A DNA stretch of 22,375 bases from Deltaproteobacteria bacterium (GTDB taxonomy: Bacteria; Desulfobacterota; Syntrophia; Syntrophales; UBA5619): assembly GCA_026388345.1 (NCBI GenBank), contig JAPLJY010000323.1, forward strand, positions 1 to 22,375. Direction: 5' to 3'. Below, one piece after another: positions 13,957 through 21,607 of this stretch; position 1 is the stretch's first letter; every line of letters begins with the position of its first letter. Made by a program: the position numbers and the translations under genes. Under the pieces are notes generated by a model. The model was not told where the DNA came from. It saw nothing but the letters and a program-made list of their open reading frames with translations, and ran no database searches.

Positions 13957-14982
13957 TTATTTGATCATCCCTTTTTCCTTGTAGTATTTTGCCGCACCCG
14001 GATGGAGCGGGACCGCCCCGACCCCCTCGAGCGCGGTCTTGAGCTGGACCTGTTTGGCGGTGTTGTGGACCTGGGCCATCATATCGGCGCCGCTCGGGGC
14101 GTCGTCCGCGACATCGCCCTTCTTGCGCAGGACGAACTTGCCCTTTTCCCAGAGCGCATAGGTCAACTGGTAGACGAGCTCATCCGGGACACTGGCGTCC
14201 ACGGCCCACTGGGCCATCGTGGTGATCGTGGGGACATCCTTGTCCATCCCCCGGTACGTTCCCTTCGGGATGACGAGCTTGGCGTAGAAGGGGTACTTCT
14301 TCAGGAGCGTGGCGATGGTCTTTTCATCCAGGGGGATCAGGACGATGTCCGAGGTCATCGCGATTTCGGTGATCGCGGACGTCGGCCAGCCGGCGGTGAT
14401 GAAGGTGACATCGCCCTGTTTGTCCTTCAGGCGCTGGGACGCGCCGGAGAAACCTAACCAGTCGGTGCTGGAGAAATCCTTGTAGGTCAGCCCCAGGCCG
14501 TCCAGCACGTTCTTGCAGTCGATCTCCGTTCCGCTCCCCCTGTCGCCGGGGATCAGGCGTTTCCCCTTGATGTCGGCGATGGTCTTGATGCCGGCATCGG
14601 CGCGCCCTACGATCTGGATCGTCTCGGGATACAGGGAGGCGATGATCCGCAGGTTCTTGACGGGTTTGCCCTTGAAGTCATCCTGGCCGTTGTAGGCGCT
14701 GAAGGCGATGTTGTTCTGGATGAAGGCCGACTCGATCTGGTGGTTGCCGATCAGGTTGCAGTTGGCGACGGAGGCGTTGCCGGCCTGGGCGGTGACGATG
14801 ATGTCGGGGATCTTGTCGGTCAGGGCCTGGGCCAGGATGCCGCCCAGCGGATAGTAGGCCCCGCCCGTTCCGCCCGTTGCGATGGCGAAAAATTCCTTCT
14901 TCGCTGCAAAGGAAGGCATAGCGATGATCATCGTCAGTGCCAGAAAAATGAATACAAAACCGATCAGTCTTCTTTTCTTCAT
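13957..14982 (-). CDS. TAXI-family TRAP transporter solute-binding protein
   Basis: 341 residues. The signal peptide (1 to about 27, ...LTMIIAMPSFAAKKE) sends it to the periplasm, where it binds the substrate and delivers it to the permease encoded downstream. The TAXI hallmark FFAIATGGTGGAYYPLGG (31-48) is present, as is the usual LRIIASLYPETIQIVGRADAGI block and an SGTEIDCKNVLDGLGL block. The start is firm, with AAGGAGGT about 5 bases before the ATG. The gene lies 132 bases downstream of the dehydrogenase; the gap holds a small stem (TCGGG/CCCGA, 15056-15072) and a 12-base palindrome (15074-15085) that might set relative expression. TAXI proteins are known mostly from glutamate-like or organic-acid uptake; the ligand here cannot be read from sequence. 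Confidence 0.93.
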   Translation of the reverse strand: MKKRRLIGFVFIFLALTMIIAMPSFAAKKEFFAIATGGTGGAYYPLGGILAQALTDKIPDIIVTAQAGNASVANCNLIGNHQIESAFIQNNIAFSAYNGQDDFKGKPVKNLRIIASLYPETIQIVGRADAGIKTIADIKGKRLIPGDRGSGTEIDCKNVLDGLGLTYKDFSSTDWLGFSGASQRLKDKQGDVTFITAGWPTSAITEIAMTSDIVLIPLDEKTIATLLKKYPFYAKLVIPKGTYRGMDKDVPTITTMAQWAVDASVPDELVYQLTYALWEKGKFVLRKKGDVADDAPSGADMMAQVHNTAKQVQLKTALEGVGAVPLHPGAAKYYKEKGMIK

Positions 14983-15114
14983 ACCCGACCTCCTTCTAAA
15001 TAGTGATAACGGTTTGATGGGGATATGGATGGATCATGAAATACGCCTCTCCTTCGGGAAAGACACCCGATTCTTCCCCGGGGAAACTAAAAATGCCGAA
15101 CCGGAATCTTCATC

Positions 15115-16116
15115 TTATTGGCGACAGTAAGGCGCCGGCAGGTCTTTGACCGTGGCCAGTCCCGGGGCCGCGGCGATCACGGCCGGGATCGAATTCACGA
15201 GGATCGCGGCCGTCGCCTGATCACCGGCCACGCCCCCTTCGATCCGCAGGGTGAGGTCGGGCGTTCCGACAATCCGGATGGAATCGTGGGGATTCTCCGC
15301 CCCAATATACATCCGCAGGTCCAGCGTGACGATCTTTTTCCCTTCCCGAAAGCCCTCCCCGATGTTCCTGATGCCCGCCACATCGCCCGGTTTCAGCTCG
15401 AAATAATCTGTTTTCAGAGGCTTTTCGGCGATCACCGGTTCGACGGTCTCGCGGATGTCATCGAAAACGAAGTGCAGGCGGTCGGCGATGAGGTAGAGCG
15501 ATTCCCGGAGGCCGACATGGCCCATCGCCTTTTCGGCGACCTTTTCCCGGAAGAGCTCCGGCGTCATGCCCGCCCCGATCTTTCGCTGGAGGGGGTAGCG
15601 GCGTGTGCCGGCGTCGACGACCCGCTCCACGTGGACCTCCCGGACCTCCTCGCAGACGCCGGTCAGGGTGAGCGGCAGGGCGTCCATAACAAAGCCTGGA
15701 TTGACGCCGGTGCCCAGGACCGTGACGCCCTTCTCCCGGGCCAATCGGTCGATCTTTCGGGCCATCTCGGCGTTTTCGGGGACGGGGAAGAGGAGCTCCT
15801 CCGCCGAGGTGACGATGTTCTTTCCCCCCCGGAGGATCTCCTCGATCTGTCCGACGACCCGCTTCAGCCGCGAACCGGCCGTATGGACGACCACATCGGC
15901 CGGCACCTTGGCGAACAGGCGTTCGGCGTTGTCGGTGACGTGGACGCCGAGGGGCTGCACCCCCAGGATCTCCCCGAGGTCCTTGCCCACCATCTCCTTG
16001 GCGATATCCACGGCCCCGACGATCTCCATGTCGGTCTTGGTAAGGACGAGCTTTGCCGTGGCCAAGCCGATCGGCCCGAGACCATAGTGGATCACCCTGA
16101 TCTTCTTTTTTTCCAT
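15115..16116 (-). CDS. NAD(P)-dependent dehydrogenase of the 2,4-diaminopentanoate dehydrogenase / DapB-like group
   Basis: 333 residues. The Rossmann motif YGLGPIGLATAKLV (11-24), then IVGAVDIAKEMVGKDLGE, GKNIVTSAEELLFP and GTGVNPGFVMDALPL, mark the DapB-like N-domain with a DAPDH-type C-domain. The characterised relative (Ord) acts on 2,4-diaminopentanoate in clostridial ornithine breakdown. Many homologues have unknown substrates, so only an oxidoreductase on an amino or keto acid is claimed. GGGAGGG, 8 bases before ATG 16116, fixes the start. It is first in the operon before TAXI, DUF1850 and TRAP permease, which suggests that it handles the transported compound (inferred). A decayed homologue of its C-terminus lies at the other end of the operon. 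Confidence 0.82.
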   Translation of the reverse strand: MEKKKIRVIHYGLGPIGLATAKLVLTKTDMEIVGAVDIAKEMVGKDLGEILGVQPLGVHVTDNAERLFAKVPADVVVHTAGSRLKRVVGQIEEILRGGKNIVTSAEELLFPVPENAEMARKIDRLAREKGVTVLGTGVNPGFVMDALPLTLTGVCEEVREVHVERVVDAGTRRYPLQRKIGAGMTPELFREKVAEKAMGHVGLRESLYLIADRLHFVFDDIRETVEPVIAEKPLKTDYFELKPGDVAGIRNIGEGFREGKKIVTLDLRMYIGAENPHDSIRIVGTPDLTLRIEGGVAGDQATAAILVNSIPAVIAAAPGLATVKDLPAPYCRQ

Positions 16117-16162
16117 TGGATATCCCTCCCCGGGAAAACGGTGCACACCACCCATTCCGAGT

Positions 16163-16191
16163 AAATTAAATGATCTCCGGGGGCTTGTCAA
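16163..16191 (-). promoter_or_regulatory. Candidate promoter of the dehydrogenase-TRAP operon
   Basis: On the minus strand, TTGACA (16191-16186), a 17-base spacer and TAATTT (16168-16163). The -35 is consensus, the -10 weak. It would start transcription about 40 bases before the dehydrogenase ATG. Confidence 0.45.
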
Positions 16192-16316
16192 CCGTTTTAT
16201 TTTCCGGGAAGCGGGGCAAGATGCGGGGCAGGGTGATACCGATCCGGGCGCTCATCATGTTTTTGTTTTTCTTTTGACGAGTTACGGCAAAAGGACGCAA
16301 ACAACCCATTAATTTA

Positions 16317-16345
16317 TTGATTATTTCCTGAAAGTGGGTTATACG
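16317..16345 (+). promoter_or_regulatory. Candidate promoter of the amino acid ABC operon
   Basis: TTGATT (16317-16322) followed after 16-17 bases by TTATAC/TATACG (16339-16345). Both boxes are near consensus. It lies about 75 bases before the ATPase gene, in the 301-base gap shared with the divergent dehydrogenase operon; nothing else is recognised in that gap. Confidence 0.45.
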
Positions 16346-16417
16346 CTGCCGTCCCCGGAAACTCACAGGAACATCGTGAGCGGATGATCCGCTGGGGACC
16401 CGAGGGGGCGGCAGACC

Positions 16418-17152
16418 ATGATCCGGTTTGAAGGCGTTCACAAATGGTTCAAGAAACTGCACGTGCTCAACGACGTCAACCTGCATGTGAAACAGGGTGA
16501 GGTGCTCGTTGTCTGCGGGCCTTCCGGGTCCGGCAAATCGACGCTGATCCGCACCGTCAACAGCCTGGAGCCGATCGACAAAGGGAAGCTGATCGTTGAC
16601 GGTCAGGACCTTTCCGATCGGAAAACGGATATCAACAAACTGCGCGCCGAAATCGGCTTCGTCTTTCAGCAGTTCAACCTCTATCCCCATCTCTCCGTCA
16701 TTTCAAACATCACGCTGGCGCCCGTCAAGATCCGGAAGATCGGGACGAGGGAGGCAGAGGAGCAGGCCATGGCCCTCTTAGAGCGGGTCGGCCTGGTTGA
16801 GAAGCGGGACGCCTACCCCGCGCAGCTCTCCGGAGGTCAGCAGCAGCGCGTAGCCATAGCGCGGGCGCTGGCGATGAAACCCAAGATCATGCTCTTCGAC
16901 GAGCCGACGTCGGCCCTCGATCCGGAGATGATCGGCGAGGTGCTGCTCGTCATGCAGGGACTTGCCCATACGGGAATGACCCTCGTCGTGGTCACGCACG
17001 AGATGGGATTTGCCCGCGAGGTGGCCGACCGGGTGGTTTTCATGGATTTCGGGGTGATCCTCGAAGAGGCGACGCCGGATGAATTTTTTACCCATCCGAG
17101 GCATGAGCGGGCGCAGCTCTTCCTGAAGGAAATTCTGTCACCGATGCATTAA
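16418..17152 (+). CDS. Polar amino acid ABC transporter ATP-binding protein (GlnQ-like)
   Basis: 244 residues, normal for the family. It powers uptake by hydrolysing ATP at the inner face of the membrane. Walker [10 protein letters not shown] (34-42), Q-loop Q84-Q85, signature LSGGQQQR (137-144), Walker [13 protein letters not shown] (157-168) and the H-loop H194 ([15 protein letters not shown]) are all intact. The latter stretch is typical of the polar amino acid (PAAT) class. A GAGGGGG lies about 9 bases before the ATG. It is first of a four-gene operon with a binding protein and two permeases. Family assignment is firm; glutamate, aspartate or glutamine as the ligand is only likely. Confidence 0.93.
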   Translation: MIRFEGVHKWFKKLHVLNDVNLHVKQGEVLVVCGPSGSGKSTLIRTVNSLEPIDKGKLIVDGQDLSDRKTDINKLRAEIGFVFQQFNLYPHLSVISNITLAPVKIRKIGTREAEEQAMALLERVGLVEKRDAYPAQLSGGQQQRVAIARALAMKPKIMLFDEPTSALDPEMIGEVLLVMQGLAHTGMTLVVVTHEMGFAREVADRVVFMDFGVILEEATPDEFFTHPRHERAQLFLKEILSPMH

Positions 17153-17175
17153 CTTGATTAAAGGAGGGTAAAGAG

Positions 17176-17988
17176 ATGAAGAAACTCGGCGTGTTGTTGA
17201 TGGCAGTGGTGTTTGTCGGGTGCCTGTGCGGCGCCGCCCTGGCGGGCGACACTCTGGAAGAGGTCAAAAAGAAGGGCGTCCTCGTGGCCGGGATCAAGGA
17301 CTCCGCGCCGCCCTTCGGTTTCATCGATCCGAATACTCGGGCGATCATCGGGTATGACGTCGATTTCTGCGTGGCGATCGCCAAGCGGATGGGCGTGAAG
17401 CTCGACATCAAGCCCGTCACCTCGGCAACCCGCATGCCGCAGCTCATCGCCGGCAACATCGATCTCGTAGCGGCCACGATGACCATCACCGCGGAGCGGG
17501 CAAAGCAGCTCGACTTCAGCTATACCTATTTTCTCACCGGGCAGAAGTTCCTGACGAAAAAGGGTTCGGTGAACAAGCTGGCCGACCTGGATGGCAAGAA
17601 GATCGGGACGGCAAAGGGCTCCACCTCCGAGCAGAACGCAGCAAAGGCCCTGCCCACGGCGACCGTTCTCTCCTTCGACGACTATCCATCGGCCTTCCTG
17701 GCCCTTCAGCAGGGGAAGGTTGTGGCCGTGACGACGGACGAGTCGATGCTGGCCGGGCTTCTCGGCAAGGCGCCGAACAAGGAGGCCTTCGAAATCCCGG
17801 ACATCCGGATTTCCGATGAGCCCTATGGACTGGGCATCCGCAAAGGCGACAAGGGGCTGCTTGATGCCGTGAACGCGACGCTCCTGGAGATGGAGAAGAG
17901 CGGTGAGGCGGCGAAGGTTTTCGAGAAGTGGTTCGGTCCCAAGACCGATACGCCGTTGCGGCGGACCTTCAAGATTACGGCGCAGTAG
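17176..17988 (+). CDS. Periplasmic polar amino acid-binding protein (PEB1/GltI-like)
   Basis: 270 residues. The signal peptide (1 to about 23, MKKLGVLLMAVVFVGCLCGAALA/GD) exports it; a cysteine at 16 makes a lipoprotein reading possible, but an ALA signal-peptidase-I site is better. The bilobed SBP_bac_3 fold is shown by GVLVAGIKDSAPPFGFID, IGYDVDFCVAIAKRMGVK, IDLVAATMTITAERAKQLDFSYTYF and a 'GTAKGSTSE' ligand loop. These match glutamate/aspartate-binding proteins. AAGGAGG lies about 9 bases before the ATG, and the ATPase gene ends 23 bases upstream. The 144 bases after its stop hold a strong hairpin, so its message is probably more stable than that of the permeases. Confidence 0.93.
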   Translation: MKKLGVLLMAVVFVGCLCGAALAGDTLEEVKKKGVLVAGIKDSAPPFGFIDPNTRAIIGYDVDFCVAIAKRMGVKLDIKPVTSATRMPQLIAGNIDLVAATMTITAERAKQLDFSYTYFLTGQKFLTKKGSVNKLADLDGKKIGTAKGSTSEQNAAKALPTATVLSFDDYPSAFLALQQGKVVAVTTDESMLAGLLGKAPNKEAFEIPDIRISDEPYGLGIRKGDKGLLDAVNATLLEMEKSGEAAKVFEKWFGPKTDTPLRRTFKITAQ

Positions 17989-18080
17989 GGAAACTGCGGA
18001 CTGAATCCGCCAAAAAGTCCTGCGGTTCCTCCGGCCGGTGTGAGGAGCGGGATTTGGGGGCGTTTGGAATGAATGGGGTC

Positions 18081-18109
18081 GGCGTTCCGCCGTGGCACGG
18101 TGGAACGCC
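18081..18109 (+). promoter_or_regulatory. Intercistronic hairpin between binding-protein and permease genes
   Basis: GGCGTTCCGCCGT (18081-18093), loop GGC, ACGGTGGAACGCC (18097-18109): 13 pairs, one of them G-T. No T tract follows, so it is not a normal terminator. Such hairpins behind binding-protein genes commonly protect the upstream message from 3' exonucleases, giving more binding protein than permease. Confidence 0.65.
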
Positions 18110-18132
18110 GCCTTTCCGGGGTTTGCTGAAAC

Positions 18133-18840
18133 GTGTTCAACTATAAGTTCGACTGGGCCATCATCACATCGGGGCAGTATTTCGACTGGCTCGTTTCCGG
18201 GGTCAAGGTTACCCTGGAGCTTTCCGCCGTATCGGTGGTCCTCTCCTTTCTGCTGGGCCTGTTGATCGCCGTGATGCGGATGAGCAGCGTCCGGCCCGTC
18301 CGCTGGTTCGCCCACGGTTATCTGGAATTTTTCCGCAACACGCCGCTTCTGATACAGATCTTCTTCTGGTATTTCGGGTCATACAAGCTCCTCCCCAAGG
18401 TGATCAACGACTGGCTCAACAGCACCAACTTCGAGTTTGCCGCAGCGGTGATTGCGCTTACGATCTACACCTCGGCCTTCATCGCCGAGGACATCCGGTC
18501 CGGCGTAAGATCGATTCCGAAGGAGCAGATGGAGGCGGCCCGCAGCTCCGGATTTTCCTACCTCCGGTCAATGCAGTACATCATCCTGCCCCAGGCGGTC
18601 CGGATCACCATCCCGCCGCTGATCAACCAGTTCCTCAACCTGGCGAAGAACTCGTCGCTCGCCATGACGATCGGGGTAGCCGAGATCACCTACCAGGCGC
18701 GTCAGGTGGAGAGTTACACCTTCAAGGGGTTTGAGGCCTTTACGGCGGCGACGCTGGTCTACCTCGTCCTGTCCGTCGCGATCACGGGCCTGGTGACGCT
18801 CTACAGCAAGAAGGTGCTCAATCCCATGGGAGCGAGGTAG
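18133..18840 (+). CDS. Amino acid ABC transporter permease 1 (GltJ-like)
   Basis: 235 residues. It has about five membrane segments and the cytoplasmic EAA loop EQMEAARSSGFSYLRSMQYI (131-150) followed by ILPQAVR, which docks the ATPase. GYLEFFRNTPLLIQIFFWYFG (62-82) is the standard periplasmic amino acid permease motif. The start is a GTG with no good ribosome-binding site (only GGGG 12 bases upstream), which fits low permease output. Relatives start at the same place (NYxFDW), so an earlier start is unlikely. The next permease begins 2 bases after its stop. Confidence 0.9.
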   Translation: MFNYKFDWAIITSGQYFDWLVSGVKVTLELSAVSVVLSFLLGLLIAVMRMSSVRPVRWFAHGYLEFFRNTPLLIQIFFWYFGSYKLLPKVINDWLNSTNFEFAAAVIALTIYTSAFIAEDIRSGVRSIPKEQMEAARSSGFSYLRSMQYIILPQAVRITIPPLINQFLNLAKNSSLAMTIGVAEITYQARQVESYTFKGFEAFTAATLVYLVLSVAITGLVTLYSKKVLNPMGAR

Positions 18841-18842
18841 CC

Positions 18843-19544
18843 ATGCCGACGGGTCTCGATTTCAGCGTCATCGCCCAGAACATCACCCACTTCATGATCG
18901 GGCGCTATCCCAGCGGTCCGATCGGCGGTCTGATGCTGACGCTGTACCTCGCGCTGATCGGCCTGATCCTCTCCTTTGTGGGCGGCCTCGTCCTCGGGCT
19001 CCTTTGCGTTTCCCATAACCGGTTCATCCGTTACCCGACCCTCGCCGTGGTGAACGCCATCCGCGGGATCCCGCTCTTGATGGTCATCTTCTGGATGTAC
19101 TTCCTGCTGCCGGCGGTGATCGGGCGCCCGACGCCGGAGAGCTGGACGATCATCATGGCGCTCACCTTCTTCACCTCAGCTTACATGTCCCAGATCGTCC
19201 AGGCGGGGATCGAGGGGATCCCGAGGGGGCAGACGGAGGCGGCCCTTTCCACCGGGCTCCGCCCCTTCCAGGCGATGGTCTTCATCATCCTGCCCCAGGC
19301 GCTCCGGAACATGATCCCCTCCTTCGTGAACCAGTTCGTCTCGATGATCAAGGACACGTCGCTGGCCTTTATCGTCGGGGTCTCCGAACTGACCCACGTC
19401 GCCACGCAGATCAACAACCGGACGATGGTCTTTCCGACGGAAATCTTCCTCTTCATCGCCGTGGTCTATTTCATCATCTGCTTCGCCTTCACCAGCCTCT
19501 CCCGCTGGCTGGAGAAACGCCTCTCCTGGCGCAAGGCCATCTGA
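18843..19544 (+). CDS. Amino acid ABC transporter permease 2 (GltK-like)
   Basis: 233 residues, about five membrane segments. NAIRGIPLLMVIFWMYFLLP (71-90) is the paired permease motif, and the EAA loop is QTEAALSTGLRPFQAMVFII (130-149) with LPQALRNMIPSFVNQF. It follows the first permease by 2 bases, so the two are translationally coupled and should form the heterodimeric channel. It is the last gene of the operon. A structured gap without a clear terminator follows. Confidence 0.92.
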   Translation: MPTGLDFSVIAQNITHFMIGRYPSGPIGGLMLTLYLALIGLILSFVGGLVLGLLCVSHNRFIRYPTLAVVNAIRGIPLLMVIFWMYFLLPAVIGRPTPESWTIIMALTFFTSAYMSQIVQAGIEGIPRGQTEAALSTGLRPFQAMVFIILPQALRNMIPSFVNQFVSMIKDTSLAFIVGVSELTHVATQINNRTMVFPTEIFLFIAVVYFIICFAFTSLSRWLEKRLSWRKAI

Positions 19545-19566
19545 TCCGCTTTCCGCTGCACGTTTC

Positions 19567-19611
19567 ATGGATCCCATCTGAACATTTTGTTCAATACGGG
19601 TAGGGGTCCAT
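19567..19611 (+). terminator. Nested hairpin after the ABC operon
   Basis: An outer stem ATGGATCCC (19567-19575) with GGGGTCCAT (19603-19611), 8 of 9 matching, encloses a perfect inner stem TGAACA-TTT-TGTTCA (19579-19593). No T tract follows. It may end or protect the operon's 3' end. Confidence 0.4.
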
Positions 19612-19635
19612 CCGGAAACGGCGGGAACCGGAATT

Positions 19636-19673
19636 TTGAATTATGCTATCATTTCTAATATTTAGTAAATATT
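19636..19673 (+). promoter_or_regulatory. Weak promoter with overlapping palindrome before the small membrane protein gene
   Basis: TTGAAT (19636-19641), a 17-base spacer and TATTTA (19659-19664). The -10 lies in a perfect inverted repeat AATATTT-AGT-AAATATT (19657-19673). This AT-rich patch stands out from GC-rich surroundings. The leader to the next gene would be about 135 bases. Confidence 0.3.
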
Positions 19674-19807
19674 TTGCCGGACAGAACCGGCTGGCATGAA
19701 AATTTCATTCAGAAAAGGCAAAACGCGAAGGCGGGGCAGGACCTCCGGCGGCGAACATCCCGGGACCGCCGTATCCATAGAATCAAAAAAGGATGGGAGA
19801 AAAAGAG

Positions 19808-20083
19808 ATGAAAAAGATCATACAGACCCTGTTATTGACAATCTTTGTAATCCTGACGACGGCCTCTTTCAGCTATGCGGAATACGCGGCGGCGGGCGGC
19901 GGGAACTTTCCCTATTTCCACCTCGGCTGTCTCATCGTGGGCGGGCTGATCATCCTCTCCCTGAAAAACCGCTACCCGAGACTTTACCTGAGCGAGGCGA
20001 TCGGTTCATTCGCCCTCTATACCGTCCTCGTGGCCCTCTTCACCTCTCCGGTGGTCGACGCCCTCAAGACGCTGGTCGGTTGA
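19808..20083 (+). CDS. Small exported/membrane protein of unknown function
   Basis: 91 residues. A signal-peptide-like start (MKKIIQTLLLTIFVILTTASFSYAEYAA, cleavage near SYA/E) is followed by two hydrophobic segments (about 41-52, HLGCLIVGGLIILSL, and 64-80, IGSFALYTVLVALF) joined by a basic KNRYPRLYLSE loop. I do not recognise the family. ATG 19808 is preferred, with GGGAGA about 8 bases before; ATG 19793 is also in frame. It lies alone between the ABC operon and a hairpin, convergent with the deformylase gene. Frame, signal peptide and ribosome site support a real gene. Confidence 0.7.
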   Translation: MKKIIQTLLLTIFVILTTASFSYAEYAAAGGGNFPYFHLGCLIVGGLIILSLKNRYPRLYLSEAIGSFALYTVLVALFTSPVVDALKTLVG

Positions 20084-20091
20084 GCCCTCTC

Positions 20092-20115
20092 CTCCCCGGT
20101 CGCAAGACCGGGGAG
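20092..20115. terminator. Bidirectional hairpin between the small membrane protein and deformylase genes
   Basis: CTCCCCGGTC (20092-20101), loop GCAA, GACCGGGGAG (20106-20115): a perfect 10-bp stem with a stable tetraloop between two converging stop codons. Only a weak T-rich run follows. Confidence 0.6.
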
Positions 20116-20121
20116 CCCTCT

Positions 20122-20685
20122 CTATTTCTCCTGGAAGAACTTTTCGAAGAAATTCTGCCGCCTTTTCGGAATGAAGATCGAGCCGTCGTAGTCTACGATC
20201 AGCTTCCCGTTGAGGTGGTCTATCTCGTGTTGGACGACACGGGCGGCGAAATCGAGATAGCGCCTGCTCACCTTCCGCCCCTCCGCGTCACAGGCCCGGA
20301 CCTTGATCTCCGGGTGCCGGCTGATCTCCACACGGATGTCCGGGCAGGATAGGCACCCCTCTTCTGCGACGACCGGCTCTCCCCTTGCCTGGGTGATCCG
20401 GGGATTGACGAGGATCTCGTAGTCCTCTTTCCTCGTGGCGGGATCCTTGTCGTCGAAGTTCCGGAAGCGGAAGGCGATGATCCTCCGGCCGATGCCGATC
20501 TGCGGTGCGGCGAGCCCCACCGCGTCCTCCCGTTCCAGAAAGGCGCCCCGGAGCGCACGGACCGCCTTTGTCGTTTCCACATCAAAGGGAACCGGCGTCT
20601 CGCCGCACGACGTCCGCAGGATGCGGGTATCGTCCTCGTTGAGCTGCTCCTCGTTCCAAAGGGTCAGGACTTTGTGTCGGGTCAT
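20122..20685 (-). CDS. def: Peptide deformylase
   Basis: 187 residues. It removes the N-formyl group from new proteins. The three metal/catalytic motifs are present: GLAAPQIG (57-64), EEGCLSCP (108-115, metal C111) and QHEIDHLNG (152-160, metal H153 and H157, catalytic E154). The second motif is EGCLS followed by C, usual for the family. ATG 20685 starts the homology with a GAGAG about 6-10 bases before; the open frame to 20793 adds a low-complexity charged stretch and is not needed. It is alone, not next to fmt as often seen, so it may be one of two copies in the genome (inferred). Confidence 0.93.
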   Translation of the reverse strand: MTRHKVLTLWNEEQLNEDDTRILRTSCGETPVPFDVETTKAVRALRGAFLEREDAVGLAAPQIGIGRRIIAFRFRNFDDKDPATRKEDYEILVNPRITQARGEPVVAEEGCLSCPDIRVEISRHPEIKVRACDAEGRKVSRRYLDFAARVVQHEIDHLNGKLIVDYDGSIFIPKRRQNFFEKFFQEK

Positions 20686-20780
20686 CTTTTTCTCTCGATA
20701 TGCGGATGGGGGACCCCCCCATTTCCCTCCGCCGGTTTCCCGCCTTCGGAGACGTTCTTTGTCTTTCCGGATCCCGCCCC

Positions 20781-20809
20781 TGACTACAACCACGGCTGGA
20801 GCTTGTCAA
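20781..20809 (-). promoter_or_regulatory. Candidate promoter of the deformylase gene
   Basis: On the minus strand, TTGACA (20809-20804), a 17-base spacer and TAGTCA (20786-20781). It is divergent from the gntR promoter, with the -35 boxes 26 bases apart across an A-rich run. Confidence 0.45.
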
Positions 20810-20835
20810 TTAAAAAAATGGTTATAAAAAATGGC

Positions 20836-20865
20836 TTGACAAGATCGTTTCGGGATGTGTATCCT
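20836..20865 (+). promoter_or_regulatory. Promoter of the GntR-aldolase-dehydrogenase operon
   Basis: TTGACA (20836-20841), an 18-base spacer and TATCCT (20860-20865). The predicted start is near 20872, just before the palindrome at 20881-20897. Confidence 0.6.
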
Positions 20866-20880
20866 TTGCCTGAAATATTT

Positions 20881-20897
20881 TTAGAATATATTTCTAA
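20881..20897 (+). promoter_or_regulatory. Palindrome in the gntR leader (candidate GntR operator)
   Basis: TTAGAA-TATAT-TTCTAA: perfect 6-base arms with a 5-base centre, about 9 bases after the expected start of transcription and 38 before the gntR ATG. The position fits autorepression by the GntR protein. It does not match the TGGTnnnACCA form of FadR, so a different specificity would be implied. Confidence 0.45.
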
Positions 20898-20935
20898 TAT
20901 CTTTTGAACGATCCGGACGGTGGGGGAAAGACAAG

Positions 20936-21586
20936 ATGCCCAATAGTACGAAAAGCAAAAAGATGATCGTTTACGACAACCTGAAACGGAGGATTATCAC
21001 CAACGCCCTGAAACCGGGCGATCCCCTGAATGAAGGAATCCTCTCGAAAGAATTGAAGATCAGCAAGACCCCCGTTCGCGAGGCCCTGCAGCAGCTCGAA
21101 AAAAAGGGGCTGGTGGAGAACATCCCCGGGAAGGGGGCCTTCGTTTCGAGATTCTCCTTCCAAGACATCCGGGAACTCTTCGAGATCCGGGAGATCCTGG
21201 AATGTGAGGTGACCAGGCGTGTGGCCGCAAAAGCGGATCTGAACCTTGCGGAGGCCAAGGCCATCCGGGATAAATTTGTGGCCTCGGACACGAACGGCGT
21301 GAGAACAGGCAAGAGTTATTTCAGTGCGGGCGATCAGATCCACAGTTTCATCTTTGCCGCCTGGGGCAACCAGAAACTGATCCGTCAATACCAGGGCCTC
21401 CAGGAACAGATCGTCCGGATCACCCTCCATTTTTTCACCCAGAACCGTCAGGAGCGCGCGGGAGAATCCTTCAAGGAGCACCTGGAGATCATCGATGCGT
21501 TGATCGCCCGGGATCCCGCCCGGGCGGAGAAGGCGATCCGAAACCACCTCCAGAATTCGCTGGAATACCTGAAAAGCGTTATTTAA
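20936..21586 (+). CDS. GntR-family regulator with FCD ligand-binding domain
   Basis: 216 residues. The winged-helix domain (about 8-72) shows VYDNLKRRIITNALKPGDPL, SKELKISKTPVREALQQLEKKGLV and PGKGAFVS. The all-helical FCD domain (about 77-210) has likely metal/ligand residues D133, H136, H182 and H204. FCD regulators usually sense organic acids and repress a neighbouring catabolic operon. A GGGGG lies about 8 bases before the ATG. The next gene, for an RraA/HMG-aldolase-like protein, begins 21 bases after its stop in the same direction, followed by an Ldh2-type gene, so it probably controls the operon in which it lies. Confidence 0.92.
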   Translation: MPNSTKSKKMIVYDNLKRRIITNALKPGDPLNEGILSKELKISKTPVREALQQLEKKGLVENIPGKGAFVSRFSFQDIRELFEIREILECEVTRRVAAKADLNLAEAKAIRDKFVASDTNGVRTGKSYFSAGDQIHSFIFAAWGNQKLIRQYQGLQEQIVRITLHFFTQNRQERAGESFKEHLEIIDALIARDPARAEKAIRNHLQNSLEYLKSVI

Positions 21587-21607
21587 TGGTTTTGAAAGGA
21601 GAAGATC

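Noticed and set aside
15118..16164. 348-codon plus-strand frame over the dehydrogenase
   Set aside because: Antisense shadow with no domain; the minus frame has a Rossmann motif and ribosome site.
17158..18315. 385-codon minus-strand frame over the binding-protein gene
   Set aside because: Spans a real gene and an intergenic hairpin; no motif or ribosome site.
19696..20352. 218-codon plus-strand frame over the small membrane protein and deformylase
   Set aside because: Out of frame with both, crosses a terminator hairpin and has no motif.
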